This document shows positions 10,360 through 21,347 of a stretch of 64,000 nt of DNA, one piece after another (positions within the stretch are counted from its first letter, which is position 1; every line of letters begins with the position of its first letter). The notes under the pieces were generated by a model. The model had not been told where the DNA came from, searched no databases, and saw only the letters and a list, made by a program, of their open reading frames with translations. Origin of the DNA: Monodelphis domestica (taxonomy: Eukaryota > Chordata > Mammalia > Didelphimorphia > Didelphidae); the NCBI RefSeq assembly GCF_027887165.1, contig NC_077233.1, forward strand, positions 220,886,322-220,950,321. The letters run 5' to 3'. The translations under genes and the position numbers were made by a program.

Positions 10360-10550
10360 AAGCTGGTTGTTAAATTTTTAGTACAAACATTTACACTACA
10401 GAAATCAGCAAAAGCTATAAATCAAGGCTTGATTTATTGCTATTTTGAATGCCTGGGCTAATGAAATGATAAGGAAAATGTTACTAATATAGATTAAACT
10501 TAAAGTTGTGTCCTACATACTTTTTTTCCAATGAGAATCAGTTGTCAATC
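10360..10550 (+). repeat. Family F ancient repeat, copy 1
   Basis: Aligns by eye with 16850-17240. Shared stretches include 'cagaaatcagcaaaagct' against 'cataaatcagcaaatgct', 'ggcttgatttattg' against 'ggtctgatttatca', 'gattaaactt', and 'gtgtcctacatac' against 'gtgtcctatgtac'. Family unknown. Confidence 0.6.
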
Positions 10551-10605
10551 ACTTATAGGAACACTCCTGAGAGTCAAAAGACTTTGGTTTAAGTTACATC
10601 TCACT

Positions 10606-10998
10606 GTTAGCTAGATGATGCGGTGGATAAAGCAAATGGATCCAGAGTCAGGAAAATATGAGTTCAAATCTGATCTCAGACACTTAACCAGCTATATGAG
10701 CCTTGCAAGTCATTTAACCTCTGTGTACCTCATTTTCTTCAACTGTAAAATGGCAATAATAATAACACCTACCATACAGGGTAGTTGTGAAGATTGAGTA
10801 AGATATTTGTAAAATACTTAGTATGGTGCCTAATAAATGCTTATTCCTTTTCCTCCCTGTCACTTGCAGGCTGTATAATCTTAGGCAGTTCAACTTTTCT
10901 GACCTCAGGTCTCTTATCTATAATAATAGTTCATCTGTATAAAAGCAGAGATCTGTATTACATGACTTCTTGAGATGCCTTTCAGTTCTTAGTTCTGT
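10606..10998 (+). repeat. CORE-SINE/MIR copy followed by MIR3-type piece
   Basis: 10606-10850 is near full-length ('gctagatgatgcggtggata', 'tcattttcttcaactgtaaa', 'cctaccatacagggtagttg', 'gtgcctaataaatgcttatt'). 10858-10998 is a second, MIR3-type unit ('aatcttaggcagttcaactt'). Confidence 0.75.
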
Positions 10999-11074
10999 GT
11001 ACTTGAATACAATCAAAGAAGATACAGGGATATGCTTGGGTTGGGGAAAGTCACAACCAAAGCTCAGCACCATT

Positions 11075-11277
11075 GTTTTTTTAAACTCTTACCTTCCGTC
11101 TTGGAGTTAATACTGTGTATTGGCTCCAAGGCAGAAGAGTGGTAAGGGCTGGGCAATGGGGGTTAAGTGACTTACCCAGGGTCACACAGCTGGGAAGTAT
11201 CTGAGGCCAGATTTGAACCTAGGACCTCTGTCTCTAGACTTGGCTTTCAATCCACTGAGCTACCCAGCTGCCCCCGC
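11075..11277 (-). repeat. SINE-A copy with 10-bp target-site duplication
   Basis: Full-length, reverse-oriented, with its poly(A) as T8. Flanked by cagcaccatt at 11065-11074 and 11278-11287. It retains 'gggttcaaat'-type and 'cacacagctgggaag' segments with few changes. Confidence 0.95.
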
Positions 11278-11409
11278 AGCACCATTTTTAAAGAAATCCC
11301 CATGACTTGAAACTTCCTCCAGCATAGCCAATCCCCATCCTTACTAGGCCAAACCTAGGATCCAGTGGACCTTAGCTCTTCCCATTCTCCAACCAATCAT
11401 TAATTTATC

Positions 11410-13130
11410 CATTTAATAAGCATTTTTAACCCCCCTGCCATGCAAGAGTATGGGAATATGAAGATGAAAAATAAATTGGCCTTTTCCTTAAGAGTTTGTA
11501 ATCTGATGGGAATGGAGGGGAGGGGAGAGAAGAAAAGAACATACACACAAAATAAAGTATGAAGCTGACACAAAGGAATTTCCAGAGAGAAGGGTACTAC
11601 TAACTGGGGAAAGTACTTTAGGTTTCTGATAGGAGGTGTTACTAACTTAGATTTTGAAGGAAGCTAGTGATTCTGCACGTTAGAAGTAAGGAAGGAGTAC
11701 ATTTATAGGCATGACATATAGCCTGGGCAAAGTCACAGACCAGAGATGGTATATCATGTATGGAAAACTACAAGCAGATCAGTTTGACTAGAACATAATA
11801 GGCAAAGGGAGTTGGTATGAAATAAGTCTGGAAAAGTAAGCAAGAGCTTAAGTAAGCATTAGAAAAAAGCTTAAAAGTAAGCATTCATTCCTTGAATGCC
11901 ATTGTTTTCTTGATTAGAGAAGACACATGGTTGGATTTGTCCTTTAGGAATATCAATATGGTAGCTCTGTGGAGGATGGACTGAAGATGGGATAGGTTGA
12001 GAACAGAAAGGTCAATAATGAAATTATTAAAGGCTTCCTATTGTTTGGGTGGTTAAGCAAGAAGTGATGAGAACCTGAAGCAGGGTGGGGGCTATGAGAA
12101 TGAAGAGAAGATAGTGATATATTGTGAAGGCAGTAGTCACAAGACTTAGTAACTGATTGGATATGACAGATCTTGTTGTTTGTCCTTCATTTTTAGAGGA
12201 CTAATGACATCATGGGGTGATGTAATGACTCATGTATGAATTGGATTTAAGTGAAACAGAGTTGCCCAAAGTCTTTGGTCTCACTCTCTCTTCCAGAGTC
12301 ATCCAAATCCAATGGCAAAAGAAAAGCCACTGGATTTGGCCAATGGCAATGACCTGGGAAGCAGTAGATAACCTTGGCATCTTCGACGTCTGACCAAGCT
12401 TTAAGCACTTCACAGTGCTTGTTTTAGCCACCCTCATAACAACTGGAACAAATTGTTCTCAACCACTGGAAGAAGTCATCGCATTCTTGGGCCAAACACC
12501 CCACTAACTCATTGACATATTTGGTGCAGGTAAGGGAGAGGGAAGAGCAGAGGATGATAGGTAAGGAAGAGGGAAGAACAAAGCATAACTCTAAGGTGGT
12601 GAGCCTGGATGACTGAAGAGATTGAAAATGCTCTCAAGAAAAATAGAGGAGTTTGGAGAAGAAAGACAATGGAGAGAGAATGAGTTCTACTTTGGATAGG
12701 TTGAGTTTGAAATGGCCACAAGTCATCTAACTGGAGATGCCCAAAAGGTAATGTATGACTAGAGCTCAGAAAAGAAACTAGGGCTATATATATATAAAGA
12801 TCTGGGAGCTGTCTGCATAGTTATGGTTCTTGAGCTCATGGGAGTTGATGAGATCACTAAATCAGAAAGTGTAAAAAAAGAAGAGAGGAGGGTCTGTGTG
12901 AATTCTAGACTTTGGTATAAGGTGTGAGATGATATTGTAAAAAAGAATCCAGAAAGATAAGGGGAGACCTAGGAAAGCAATGGCATGAAAATCCAAGAAA
13001 GAGGAAGTTCCCTAAATGAGGGGAATGATCAATAGTGTCAAAAACCAGGCCAAACAGATGAGGACTAAGAAAAACTGTCAGATTTAGCAAGTAAGATTAT
13101 TGGTAACCTTAGAAAGAAGAGAATGGATAA
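11410..13130 (+). repeat. Family E, long copy interrupted by family D
   Basis: Shares ordered blocks with the copies at 20645-22370 and 26330-26860: 'gaaggaagctagtgattctg', 'ggtagctctgtggaggatgg', and 'gggagttgatgagatcacta' against 'gggaactgatgagatcacca' at about 22030. It may be the non-coding part of an old LINE or ERV; class unknown. No open frame of interest. Confidence 0.6.
12174..12538 (+). repeat. Family D repeat inserted in family E
   Basis: 'ttgttgtttgtccttcattt', 'ggatttaagtgaaacagagt', 'agagtcatccaaatccaatg', 'ccactaactcattgacat'. It ends before the distal third of the family. Confidence 0.8.
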
Positions 13131-13179
13131 CTGAATAATGAAGTAGGAAGCCAAATTGCAAAGACTTACAAAATAAATA

Positions 13180-13725
13180 AGAAGCCAGCAATGCCACTAC
13201 TAGGCATATGCCCAAATGAAGTCAAAGATACAAGAGAAAGAATGCATATATACAAAATTATCTATAGCAGCACTTTTAGTTATAGCAAAGAACTAGAAAC
13301 AAAACAGGGTTCCATCAATTACAAAATGGCTGAAGAAATTATGGTATAGTCATGGTACACAGTGCCTGGCACATAAGGGGTTTATTGATTGATTTATTGA
13401 TTGACTAAGCATATTAATGGAATGGAATATTATTGCACCATAAGAAATAACGAATATGAAGGATTCAGAGAAACATCACAAGATTTGTATGAACTAATAT
13501 ACGAAGTATACAAAAGCAGGTGAATAATTTATTCAGTGACCACAATAATCAAAACAAAAAACAATTCTGAAAGACAAAAACTCTGACCAATGTAGAACTT
13601 ATCATGACTTTAGAGTACCATTGATGAAGCATGCCTCTCATGACAAAGAAGTAATGGACTTAGAAGTTAAGAACAAGACATTATTTTCAGAAACAATGTG
13701 TTGGGTTGTTTTAATTGACTATACT
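13180..13725 (+). repeat. Old L1 ORF2 3'-end remnant with an L2-tail insertion
   Basis: Degenerate L1 3'-end sequence: 'atagcagcacttttagttat', 'aaaatggctgaagaaattat', 'aatggaatattattgcacca', 'aatacgaagtatacaaaagcagg'-like text. An L2-like tail ('cacagtgcctggcacataag' plus ttgattgat) interrupts it at about 13358-13412. No open frame survives. Confidence 0.65.
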
Positions 13726-13749
13726 TATTTGTATAGAAGGAAAGATATC

Positions 13750-14080
13750 TGCAGGGCATCCAGCTAGCACAGTGCATAGAGCGCCAGGTCCGAAGTTAGG
13801 AAGACTCCAGCCTCAAACACTTATTTGTTGTGTGACCCTGAACAAAACATTTAACCCTGTTTGCCTCAATTTTCTCATCTGTAAAATGACCAGAAGAAGA
13901 ACATGGCAAACCACTAGCTATGTGAACCCTGAATAAGTCACTTAACTTTTTGCTTTGGTTTCCTCATCTGTGAAATGAGCAAGAGAAGGAAATGGCAAAC
14001 CACTCCAGTATCTTTGCCAAGAAATCCCCAAATGGAGATTCATAAAGAATTAGGCACAACTGAAATTGATGAACAACGAA
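13750..14080 (+). repeat. SINE-B, composite with partial internal duplication
   Basis: 'gggcatccagctagcacagt' head. The 'ctcatctgtaaaatga...gcaaaccact' segment occurs twice (13875-13915 and 13960-14010). It ends 'attgatgaacaac'. The arrangement looks like two overlapping SINE-B copies or a local duplication. Confidence 0.75.
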
Positions 14081-15200
14081 GGTATCTATGGGCTGGGGTC
14101 AGAGGAAGAGTGGGTAATGAAAGTGATACCCAAAAAATAAGAAAAGAAAGAAAAGAGCATTGATGAAACATTTTTAAAATATACAGTAGAAAGCAGATGG
14201 CAGTTTAGAAGGGGCCACAGAAAAGCAGGCAGTTTTGTTGCCATCGTGTTAAATTTAATATACACTTAAAATTTTATGTAACAGAAGTTCGTGGCTTCAT
14301 ATAAATTTCCTTTCCTGTTCTTTGTATTCTGAAATAGTCACATTTGTTGATGTTTAAGTTCATAATAAAAGAACATTTTTTGAAAGAAGAAACAAAAAAG
14401 AAGTGAATGGAGTACCAAGAAAAAAATGCTAAGCTGACAGCATTTTTAGGAGCTAAACTTCAAAAGAAGGAGACAGAGGAAGAAAACCTGAAAAGATGGT
14501 AAGCTCAAATGAACTTTTTTTTAGTGATGAGGAAGTTCTGGCCATGTTTGTAAACAGGAAGAAAGAAGCCAGTGGAGGAGGAAGAGAGTCTAAAAATGGG
14601 GAAAAGGCAAACTCACTGAAAATATGGGAGGGGATGGAACTAAGGAGAGGGGTTATGCCCACTTCAATAGTAGAGCAAAGAAGAAGAGAGTGGAGAATGA
14701 AATTGAAATGATTTAAAACTTAGAGCTGAAGAGAAGAGAGAATATAAGATGGATAGTCTCTATTATGTATGAGGTAAGTTCTTTTGTTGAAAAAAGAGGG
14801 GGGAAAGTGAGGTAGGGAGCTGCAGGAAAGAAGGTTTAGAACAGATCCTGAAGGAAATAGAATAGGGAATCAATCAGGGAAGAGTAGGAAGATTGGCTTG
14901 CATCAGCAAAGGATCAATTGGGATTACATAACATGAATTGGCAGTGGACCCAGTCAATATGATTTTGTGGCTTCTTTCATTGTCATTTAGCAGCATAGGT
15001 ATAGGAGCAGAGCAGGGGAAGATAGGAGTAATACAAGGCTGGATCCTGGAAAGGGATAAAAGACAACAGGATAAAGGGGAAAAGGATTCTACAGTAAATG
15101 AATGAACAAAAAAAAAGAAAGAAAAGAAAAACCTAACCACATACTAAGCATTACCTATGTGCCAAGCACTGTGCTTAAGTGTTAGGGATATACCTCTCTA
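14081..15200. other. AT-rich diverged sequence, probably old LINE or family E material
   Basis: Purine-rich text such as 'aaggaaatagaatagggaat' resembles diverged family E. 15130-15200 carries its 'gccaagcactgtgcttaagt' start. 14230-14395 looks like a LINE 3' end running into A-rich sequence. Nothing here is secure. Confidence 0.35.
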
Positions 15201-15204
15201 GTTG

Positions 15205-15480
15205 CTGTTTGTCCTTCATTCTCAAAGAAGAACAATGACATCACAGGATGATATTCTGACTTTCCAGTGAATTGGATTTAAGTGAGGTGGAGTTGCACAG
15301 TCTTCAGTCCCTCTCTTCCAGAGTCATCAAAGTCCAGTGACAAGACAAAAGTCAGAATGATTGGTTATAGCCTGGGTTGCAGTGGATGCCTTTGTTGTCT
15401 TCATTGTTCTAAGCCCTCTTCAGTGCCTGCTTCAGCTGCCTTCATGAGTATAAGAATAAATTGTTCTCATTGACCCATTC
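15205..15480 (+). repeat. Family D repeat, 5' half
   Basis: 'gttgctgtttgtccttcatt', 'gaattggatttaagtgaggt', 'ttccagagtcatcaaagtcc'. It lies inside a family E-like copy, which resumes at about 15481 ('aggaattcaagttctaatt'). Confidence 0.8.
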
Positions 15481-15544
15481 TGCTACAAATAGAAAAAACA
15501 AGACTGTCCCTCCTCTCAAGGAATTCAAGTTCTAATTAGAAGAC

Positions 15545-15735
15545 ACTACACATGTGTGCACCATTAGACTATGGACTCCTCCAGAGCAAAGACAAGTTTT
15601 CACCTCTCTATGAATCCCCAGTGTTTAACACTATGCTTGGCACATAACTAACTCTTTAAAAAAATCCTTGCCTTCTGTCTTAATATTGTTTCAAAGACAA
15701 AAGAGTAGCACGTGCTACCTAGTTGCCTCTTATAA
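15545..15735 (+). repeat. L2 3' end followed by a short reverse SINE-A remnant
   Basis: 15560-15655: 'agactatggactcctccaga', 'atgcttggcacataac' (L2 tail). 15655-15730: 'ccttgccttctgtcttaata' and 'gctacctagttgcct' are the two ends of a reverse SINE-A with most of the middle deleted. Confidence 0.6.
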
Positions 15736-15786
15736 CTAGCTCTTAATTTTTTTTTCATTTACTGATATAAGAAAGTTCAGCTACAG

Positions 15787-16107
<321 letters not shown>

Positions 16108-16412
16108 ATCACCAGAGCTCAGTCTAGACAGAATAGGACTTTTCCCATTAGTTTAATGCAATGACTTCCCTTGAGAGAGAAGGGTTGAATAGGGGAAAGG
16201 GAATTATGGCCCCTAAAAGCAGGAATAGGAACTAGGGTTAGGATTCCACTAAGGGAGGGAACTCACTTTTCCACTTCAGTTCTCAGCAACTTCCCTGTAA
16301 CTTATGCTTTCAGAGAGTTGTATGGAGTAGTGAGAGAGGAAGTGCTCTGCCTAGGAGAGTATGAACATTCTTGCCTGATTTGGGATCTTGAATAAACTCA
16401 TTAAAAGCCCTA

Positions 16413-16765
16413 CTGATGATGTTTAATCATTTTTCAGTCATGTCTTCATGACTCCCATTTTCTTGACAAAATATCAGGGAGTAGTATGCCATTTCCTTCT
16501 CCAGCTCATTTGACAGATGTGGAAACTGAGACAAACAACATTAAGTGACTTGCCTAGAGTCACACAGTAAGTGTTTGAGGCTGGATTTGAACTCATGAAG
16601 ATGAGTCTTCCCAACTTCAGACCTGGCCCTCTATCTACTGCACCACCTAGCTGCCCCATCTGTTATTTAGTTCATACAGCCAGTATGTATTGGAAGCAAG
16701 ACTTGAACCTCAGACTTTCTGGCTCTGGGGCCAGCTCTCTATCCACTTCACTATAATGCCTTTGG
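16413..16765 (-). repeat. SINE-B copy followed by a MIR-type piece
   Basis: 16413-16657: 'agtatgccatttccttctcc', 'gacttgcctagagtcacaca', 'ccacctagctgcccc', a near full-length reverse SINE-B. 16660-16765 is a reverse MIR-like head ('caagacttgaacctcagact', 'tatccacttcactataatgc'). Confidence 0.8.
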
Positions 16766-16814
16766 ACTATGTCCTTTGAGATAAATCAGAAAAATGAAAG
16801 GTACCAGATTCCCT

Positions 16815-17240
16815 TTTCCGGGGAGAACGCCAACTGTGCTAGAACCAGATTTTACTGGCTCAAAAGATCAAATCGTTCAGTTTTTGGTGTGAGCATTTAT
16901 ACTTCATAAATCAGCAAATGCTGCCCATCAGGGTCTGATTTATCATTTTGCTGATTGCCTAAAATTGAGAGAGGGAAAAATATTAATAATAAGGATTAAA
17001 CTTTTTTCAACCCTTACCTTCCATTTTAGAACCAATACTAGGTTTTTGGTTCCAAGGCAGAAGAGGCAGTAAGGGCTAGGCAATAGGCATGAAGTGACTT
17101 GCCCAGGGTCACCCAGCTAGGAAGTATTCCGGGTCACATTTGAACCCAGGACCACTCCATATCTAGGTCTGGCTCTCAATCCTGCAGATTTAATTTAAAA
17201 AGTGTGTCCTATGTACATTTTTTGAGGAGAGAACCAGTGG
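16815..17240 (+). repeat. Family F ancient repeat, copy 2, interrupted by SINE-A
   Basis: The left part ends at 'gattaaactttttt' (about 17007). The right part resumes at about 17186 with 'ttaatttaaaaagtgtgtcc' and 'gagaaccagtggttaac'. Removing the SINE restores collinearity with copy 1 at 10360-10550. Confidence 0.6.
17008..17184 (-). repeat. SINE-A copy
   Basis: 'cccttaccttccattttaga', 'gacttgcccagggtcaccca', 'ctggctctcaatcctgc'. Inserted within family F copy 2; slightly shortened at its 5' end. Confidence 0.9.
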
Positions 17241-17419
17241 TTAACCCTTCACCAGCACATCTCTGCCATTCCTCAGGGTCCAACTGGCCCAACAATGGTT
17301 CCCAGTTCACTAGTTATCCCCCCCTAAACTCACCTCTACCCTGATCCTCACCCTCTCCATCAGCTCTCCTACATTGTTGCCCAAGAAGAGATGGATCTTC
17401 GGGCTACCCTCCTTTCTAG

Positions 17420-17775
17420 ATTAGTCCTTCTTAGAGCCAAAGCTGATAGGAAAACTATTTCTGGGGCCACAAGCTTCACCTGCTGAGGAAGAACCGAATA
17501 ACAGAAAGGGGACGGGGCTTTTTATGATTTCATTCCAGAGCCAAATCAGATAAGGATAATTATCCTCTCCTGGGATATTAGGCCGCCCCTCCCCTCTCCC
17601 CGCAGCTGACAGCTGTGTTATTGGTTGAATCACTTGGGTCCAGAAATCAAGTATTAATTGTTCCTGTATCTTGGTGACTCCGGGAATAGCAGTGAATGGC
17701 TCTTTCTGGAAATTCAAGATCATTTATTTTCAATTTGCTGTTACAGACATGATTCCAGTGGATGAGACCAATTAG
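17420..17775. promoter_or_regulatory. Compact motif-rich unique block, possible enhancer
   Basis: Non-repetitive. Contains the perfect 14-bp palindrome AGGATAATTATCCT (17553-17566; TAAT core flanked by GATA/OTX-like GGATAA) and two E-boxes CAGCTG at 17603-17608 and 17610-17615. It also has a reversed CCAAT (attggttg) and 'caagtattaattgttc'. No splice-flanked open frame is evident. The regulatory role is inferred from motif density only. Confidence 0.35.
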
Positions 17776-17783
17776 AAAGCAAG

Positions 17784-17786
<3 letters not shown>

Positions 17787-17831
<45 letters not shown>
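17787..17831. repeat. (CA)n microsatellite
   Basis: About 22 uninterrupted CA units. Confidence 0.98.
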
Positions 17832-17832
<1 letters not shown>

Positions 17833-17874
17833 ATTAATAACAAGAACAAGGAGATTCTGGACATAGTTGTCAAT

Positions 17875-18150
17875 CTCAGTTCTGGAGGTTTTTAATCAAA
17901 TCAACAAATATTTCCTGAGCATCTATTATATGCCAAGACCTGGGGTTGGGAGGGAGAGTACTTCCAGGAGGAAATCTATTACAGTCTATTTGGGGAGTCA
18001 AGAGACCAACATGGGAGAATTTACCTTAGGAAATATTTCCAAAGGAGTTCCAGTTAGAAGAGTTTTCAGGAGGCAGTATGGTCAGTGTCTAAAGAATTAT
18101 CTTTGCTAAAAGCTCTGAACGAGTCTACAACAACCAAATAATCCAACATT
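17875..18150 (+). repeat. Family E-like fragment
   Basis: 'caaatatttcctgagcatct' and 'attatatgccaagacctggg' resemble the start of family E; the rest is diverged. Weakly supported. Confidence 0.4.
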
Positions 18151-18164
18151 TATTAAGAACCTAC

Positions 18165-18416
18165 TAGGTGCAGTGGTAGCTCAGGGGATTGAAAACCAAA
18201 ACTAGAGTCAGGAGGTCCTGGGTTCAAATCTGACCTCAGATACTTCCTACCTTAGTGACCTTGGGCAAGTCCTTTAACCCCCATTGCCTAACCTTTACCA
18301 CTCTTCTGCCTTAAAACTAATAAATAGTAATGATTTTAAGATGGAAGGTAAGGATTTGGGGAAAATAAAATAATATAATATAAATTTTTTAAAAATTAAA
18401 TTAAAACTAAAAAAAA
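18165..18416 (+). repeat. SINE-A copy with 10-bp target-site duplication
   Basis: Flanked by aagaacctac at 18155-18164 and 18417-18426. The tail is an unusually long AT-rich mixture ('aaataaaataatataatata') before a final A run. Confidence 0.9.
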
Positions 18417-18419
18417 AAG

Positions 18420-18935
18420 AACCTACCATGCTCCAGACACTGTGAAAGGGGATCAACTTGGAATGAGGATCTGGATTCTATCTCTAGCACTCTTTCTAGT
18501 AGCTGTGTAACTAGAGGCAGAGTCACTTAGGTTGTCTAAGCCTTTTGTTTTTCAGGCATTTCAGTTACAGCTGACTTTTCAGGACCCCATTTGAGGTTTC
18601 CTTGGCAAAGATAGTAGAGTGGTTTGCCATTTCCTTCTCCAGCTCATCTGACAGATGAGAAAACTGAGACAGAGTTAAGAGACTTGCCCAGGGTCACACA
18701 GCTAGTGTCTGAGAACAGATAGGAATTCAGGTCTCCCTGATTCCAAGTCGGATGCACTATCCGTTGCACAACCTGGCTGCTAAGTCCTAGTTTCCTCATT
18801 TTAAACATGGGGACAATAGTGGTTCCCTGTGGTACCCGCCTCACAGAGTCCTTGTGAAGCCCAAATGAGAGAATTCTTGTAAGTGCTTTGTTAAACCTAA
18901 ATTATCCAGTGAATGCGAGCTGTTACTCTTACTAT
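18420..18935 (+). repeat. MIR copy interrupted by SINE-B
   Basis: The left part (to about 18550) has 'gctgtgtaactagaggcaga'. The right part (18781 on) has 'tagtttcctcattttaaaca' and 'acagagtccttgtgaagccc'. Together they form one MIR. Confidence 0.7.
18555..18780 (-). repeat. SINE-B copy
   Basis: 'tttccttggcaaagatagta', 'tttgccatttccttctccag', 'agggtcacacagctagtgtc', 'gcacaacctggctgc'. Reverse orientation, inserted in a MIR. Confidence 0.85.
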
Positions 18936-19074
18936 GGGATATCCCTTTTCTGGGGGAGTCGGAATAAGAGCATGGCCTTGAGGAACACAAGGACGTGGAT
19001 AGCTGCCTAACACGGGGGCTCTTCCTCTACCCACATGTGACTGTTTCAGGGAGGGGGAAGGAGAAGGAGGGAAA

Positions 19075-19660
19075 GAATTTGGAACTCAACATTTAAAAAA
19101 ACAAACATTAAAATGGTTCTTACATTCAATTGGGAAAAATAAAATATGATTTAAAAAGATGAATGTAATGAACAGAGTGGATTAGTTCCATGTTCACAGG
19201 ATCCCTGAGAGTAATTGAGGGAACTGAGAGGATAAACCCCATCTTCTTCCACAGGACCTTTCAACCTCCCCACTTCTTTCTGTCTTTGAGCACGGACTGG
19301 CACTAGACAACAACAGGATTTAGAAAATAAGAATAAAAAGTCATGACAAATTAAATGGCAAAATACTGTATATACATGATTGCTTCTGCTCCTCCCAGGA
19401 ACTGTGGGTGAGAAGTGTTGCTATTCTCTCTGTTTTATACACAAGGAACATAAGTTTGAGAGAGGTTGTGGCTTTGTGTCACACAACAATGACCCCGTCT
19501 CTGTCAGGACTCTTTGCACACAAAAACACGGTGATGACTGTCTTGGGACAGGAGTGGGGGAGAAACGTTAGAACTCAGAATTTTAAAAATATGAATGCTA
19601 CAAATTGATTTGACATGTAATTGGGGAAAAAATAAAATCTTAGTGAATAAAAAAAAGAAC
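19075..19660 (+). repeat. Two short L1 3' ends
   Basis: 19075-19160 ('gaatttggaactcaacattt', 'caattgggaaaaataaaata') and 19565-19655 ('tagaactcagaattttaaaa', 'gtaattggggaaaaaataaa') are two L1-type 3' termini with poly(A). Between them, 19190-19560 shows no recognised element. Confidence 0.65.
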
Positions 19661-19786
19661 ACAGTGATAGAATATATACTAGGTATTTCAGGAGGTTGGG
19701 TGGGGAGGGGGCTCCTTTCTCATGAGGATACTGGATCCATAAGGCAGAGCAAATCATCTGAGAAGATAGGTTTGGGGTCAGGAAGA

Positions 19787-19913
19787 CTCTGTCTCTGTCT
19801 CTCTGTCTGTCTCTCCCTCTTATTTCTTCTCTTCTTCTCTCTCCCTCTCCTCCCTCTCTCTCTCTTTTCTTCTCCCTCTGCTTCTCTGTATGTTTGTCTG
19901 TCTCATTCTCTTT

Positions 19914-19946
<33 letters not shown>
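19787..19946. repeat. CT-rich tract followed by (CA)n
   Basis: Polypyrimidine (tctgtctctctccct...) to 19916, then about 15 CA units to 19946. Open frames across it are artefacts of the repeat. Confidence 0.95.
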
Positions 19947-19948
<2 letters not shown>

Positions 19949-20420
19949 GGGTCCTTCCCCCTCAGGAGCCAGGGGTCTCTCAGAGGGTTACCTTGTTATT
20001 TTAGTCAAGCTCCCAGAGTTCCAGCTGAGCTATATTTGTTAGTCCATGAGCCAAGAGTTGTAAATAGGTCCTGTTCCCCTTCCCCCCCACTGGCTGGCCC
20101 TTTGAAACTACCCATAGGATAATTAGGAGACTTTTTCAGAGAAAGGCTGAGCCTTCCTCCCCCCCCTTCACTTCCCCCCCACCCAATGAAGAGCTCCCAG
20201 AATGAATTTTCCTGTTGTACCGCAGGAGGTGACCTGGATTTGTATCCAGCAGTAGGGGCCCAAAGGCTGGCAGTTTGATAAGCTACTCAGATACTCAGGG
20301 TCATCTTTCAGAACATTAATTCTCATCCATTAATCAACAAATATTATATATCTCCTCTGGTCAGAGCCCTTCTAAGGACACAAAGATGAATAAGATTTGG
20401 TTTCTACCCTCAAGAAGCTT
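19947..20420. other. Unique DNA, then the start of a family E-like copy
   Basis: 19947-20330 is not recognised as a repeat. 20330-20420 ('aaggacacaaagatgaataa', 'ctaccctcaagaagcttatt') is family E-like. Confidence 0.45.
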
Positions 20421-20424
20421 ATTG

Positions 20425-20618
20425 GAGGCAGCTCACTGACTCAGTTGTTTGAAAGCCAGGCCCAGAGATGAAATGTCCTGGGTTCAAATCTGGTCTCAGA
20501 CATTTCCTAGCTGTGTGACCCTGGATAAGTCACTTAACCCCCATGGCCCAGCCTCTACTGTTCTTCCACCTTGGAACCAATACTTAGTATTAACATCAAG
20601 GCAGAAAGTAAGGATGTG
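20425..20618 (+). repeat. SINE-A copy
   Basis: 'ggcagctcactgactcagtt', 'tgacctggataagtcactt'-like text, 'cttccaccttggaaccaata', 'aaggcagaaagtaagg'. Inserted in family E-like DNA. Confidence 0.85.
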
Positions 20619-20825
20619 TCTTTCCCTTAGGCCCTGCTCAATGGAAAAATCAACAAGTATTTATTAAATACTTCCTACATACCTGGCACTGGCGGTACAC
20701 AGATAAAGACAAAAGTAGCCCCTTGCCCTCAAGAAGCTTACATTGTAATAGAGAAAAAACATACATATAGGTATGTACAAGACACAAACAAAATAGGTAC
20801 AAAGTAGTCTTAAAAGGGAGGGCAG

Positions 20826-21071
20826 GTGGGTGGCAAAGTGGATAGAGTGCCAAGCTTGGAGTCAGAAATATCTTCCTGAGTTCAAATCTGAACTCAGATA
20901 CTTACTTTACTTGCTTTGTGAGTCACTTAACCTTGTTTGCCTCAGTTTCCTCATCTGTCAAATGAGTTGGAAAAGGAGATAGCAAATTACTCCACTATCC
21001 CTGCCAAGAAAACCCCAAATGAGGTCTTGAAGAGTTAAGCATGACTGAAAAATGTCTAAACATCAACAACC
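20826..21071 (+). repeat. SINE-B copy
   Basis: Head 'gggtggcaaagtggatagag', then 'tgcctcagtttcctcatctg', 'cctgccaagaaaaccccaaa' and an 'aacatcaacaac' tail. Confidence 0.9.
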
Positions 21072-21146
21072 TTCAAGAGGAAGACACTAGCAGCTGGGGC
21101 AATTGGGAAAAGCCTCCTGTAGGAAATGTCACTTGAGATGAGTCTT

Positions 21147-21347
21147 TTTTTTTTAAACCCTCACCTTCCGTCTTGGAATCAATACTGTATATTGGTTCCA
21201 AGACAGAAGAGTGGTAAGGACTAGGCAATGGGGGTTAAATGACTTGCCCAGGGTCACACAGCTGGGAAGTGTCTGAGGCCAGATTTGAACCCAGGACCTC
21301 TCATCTCTAGGCTTGGCTCTCAATCCATTGTGCCACCCAGTTGCCCC
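21147..21347 (-). repeat. SINE-A copy with 15-bp target-site duplication
   Basis: Flanked by the identical 15-mer cttgagatgagtctt at 21132-21146 and 21348-21362. Full-length with a T-rich start. The filled site restores the family E text exactly. Confidence 0.95.
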
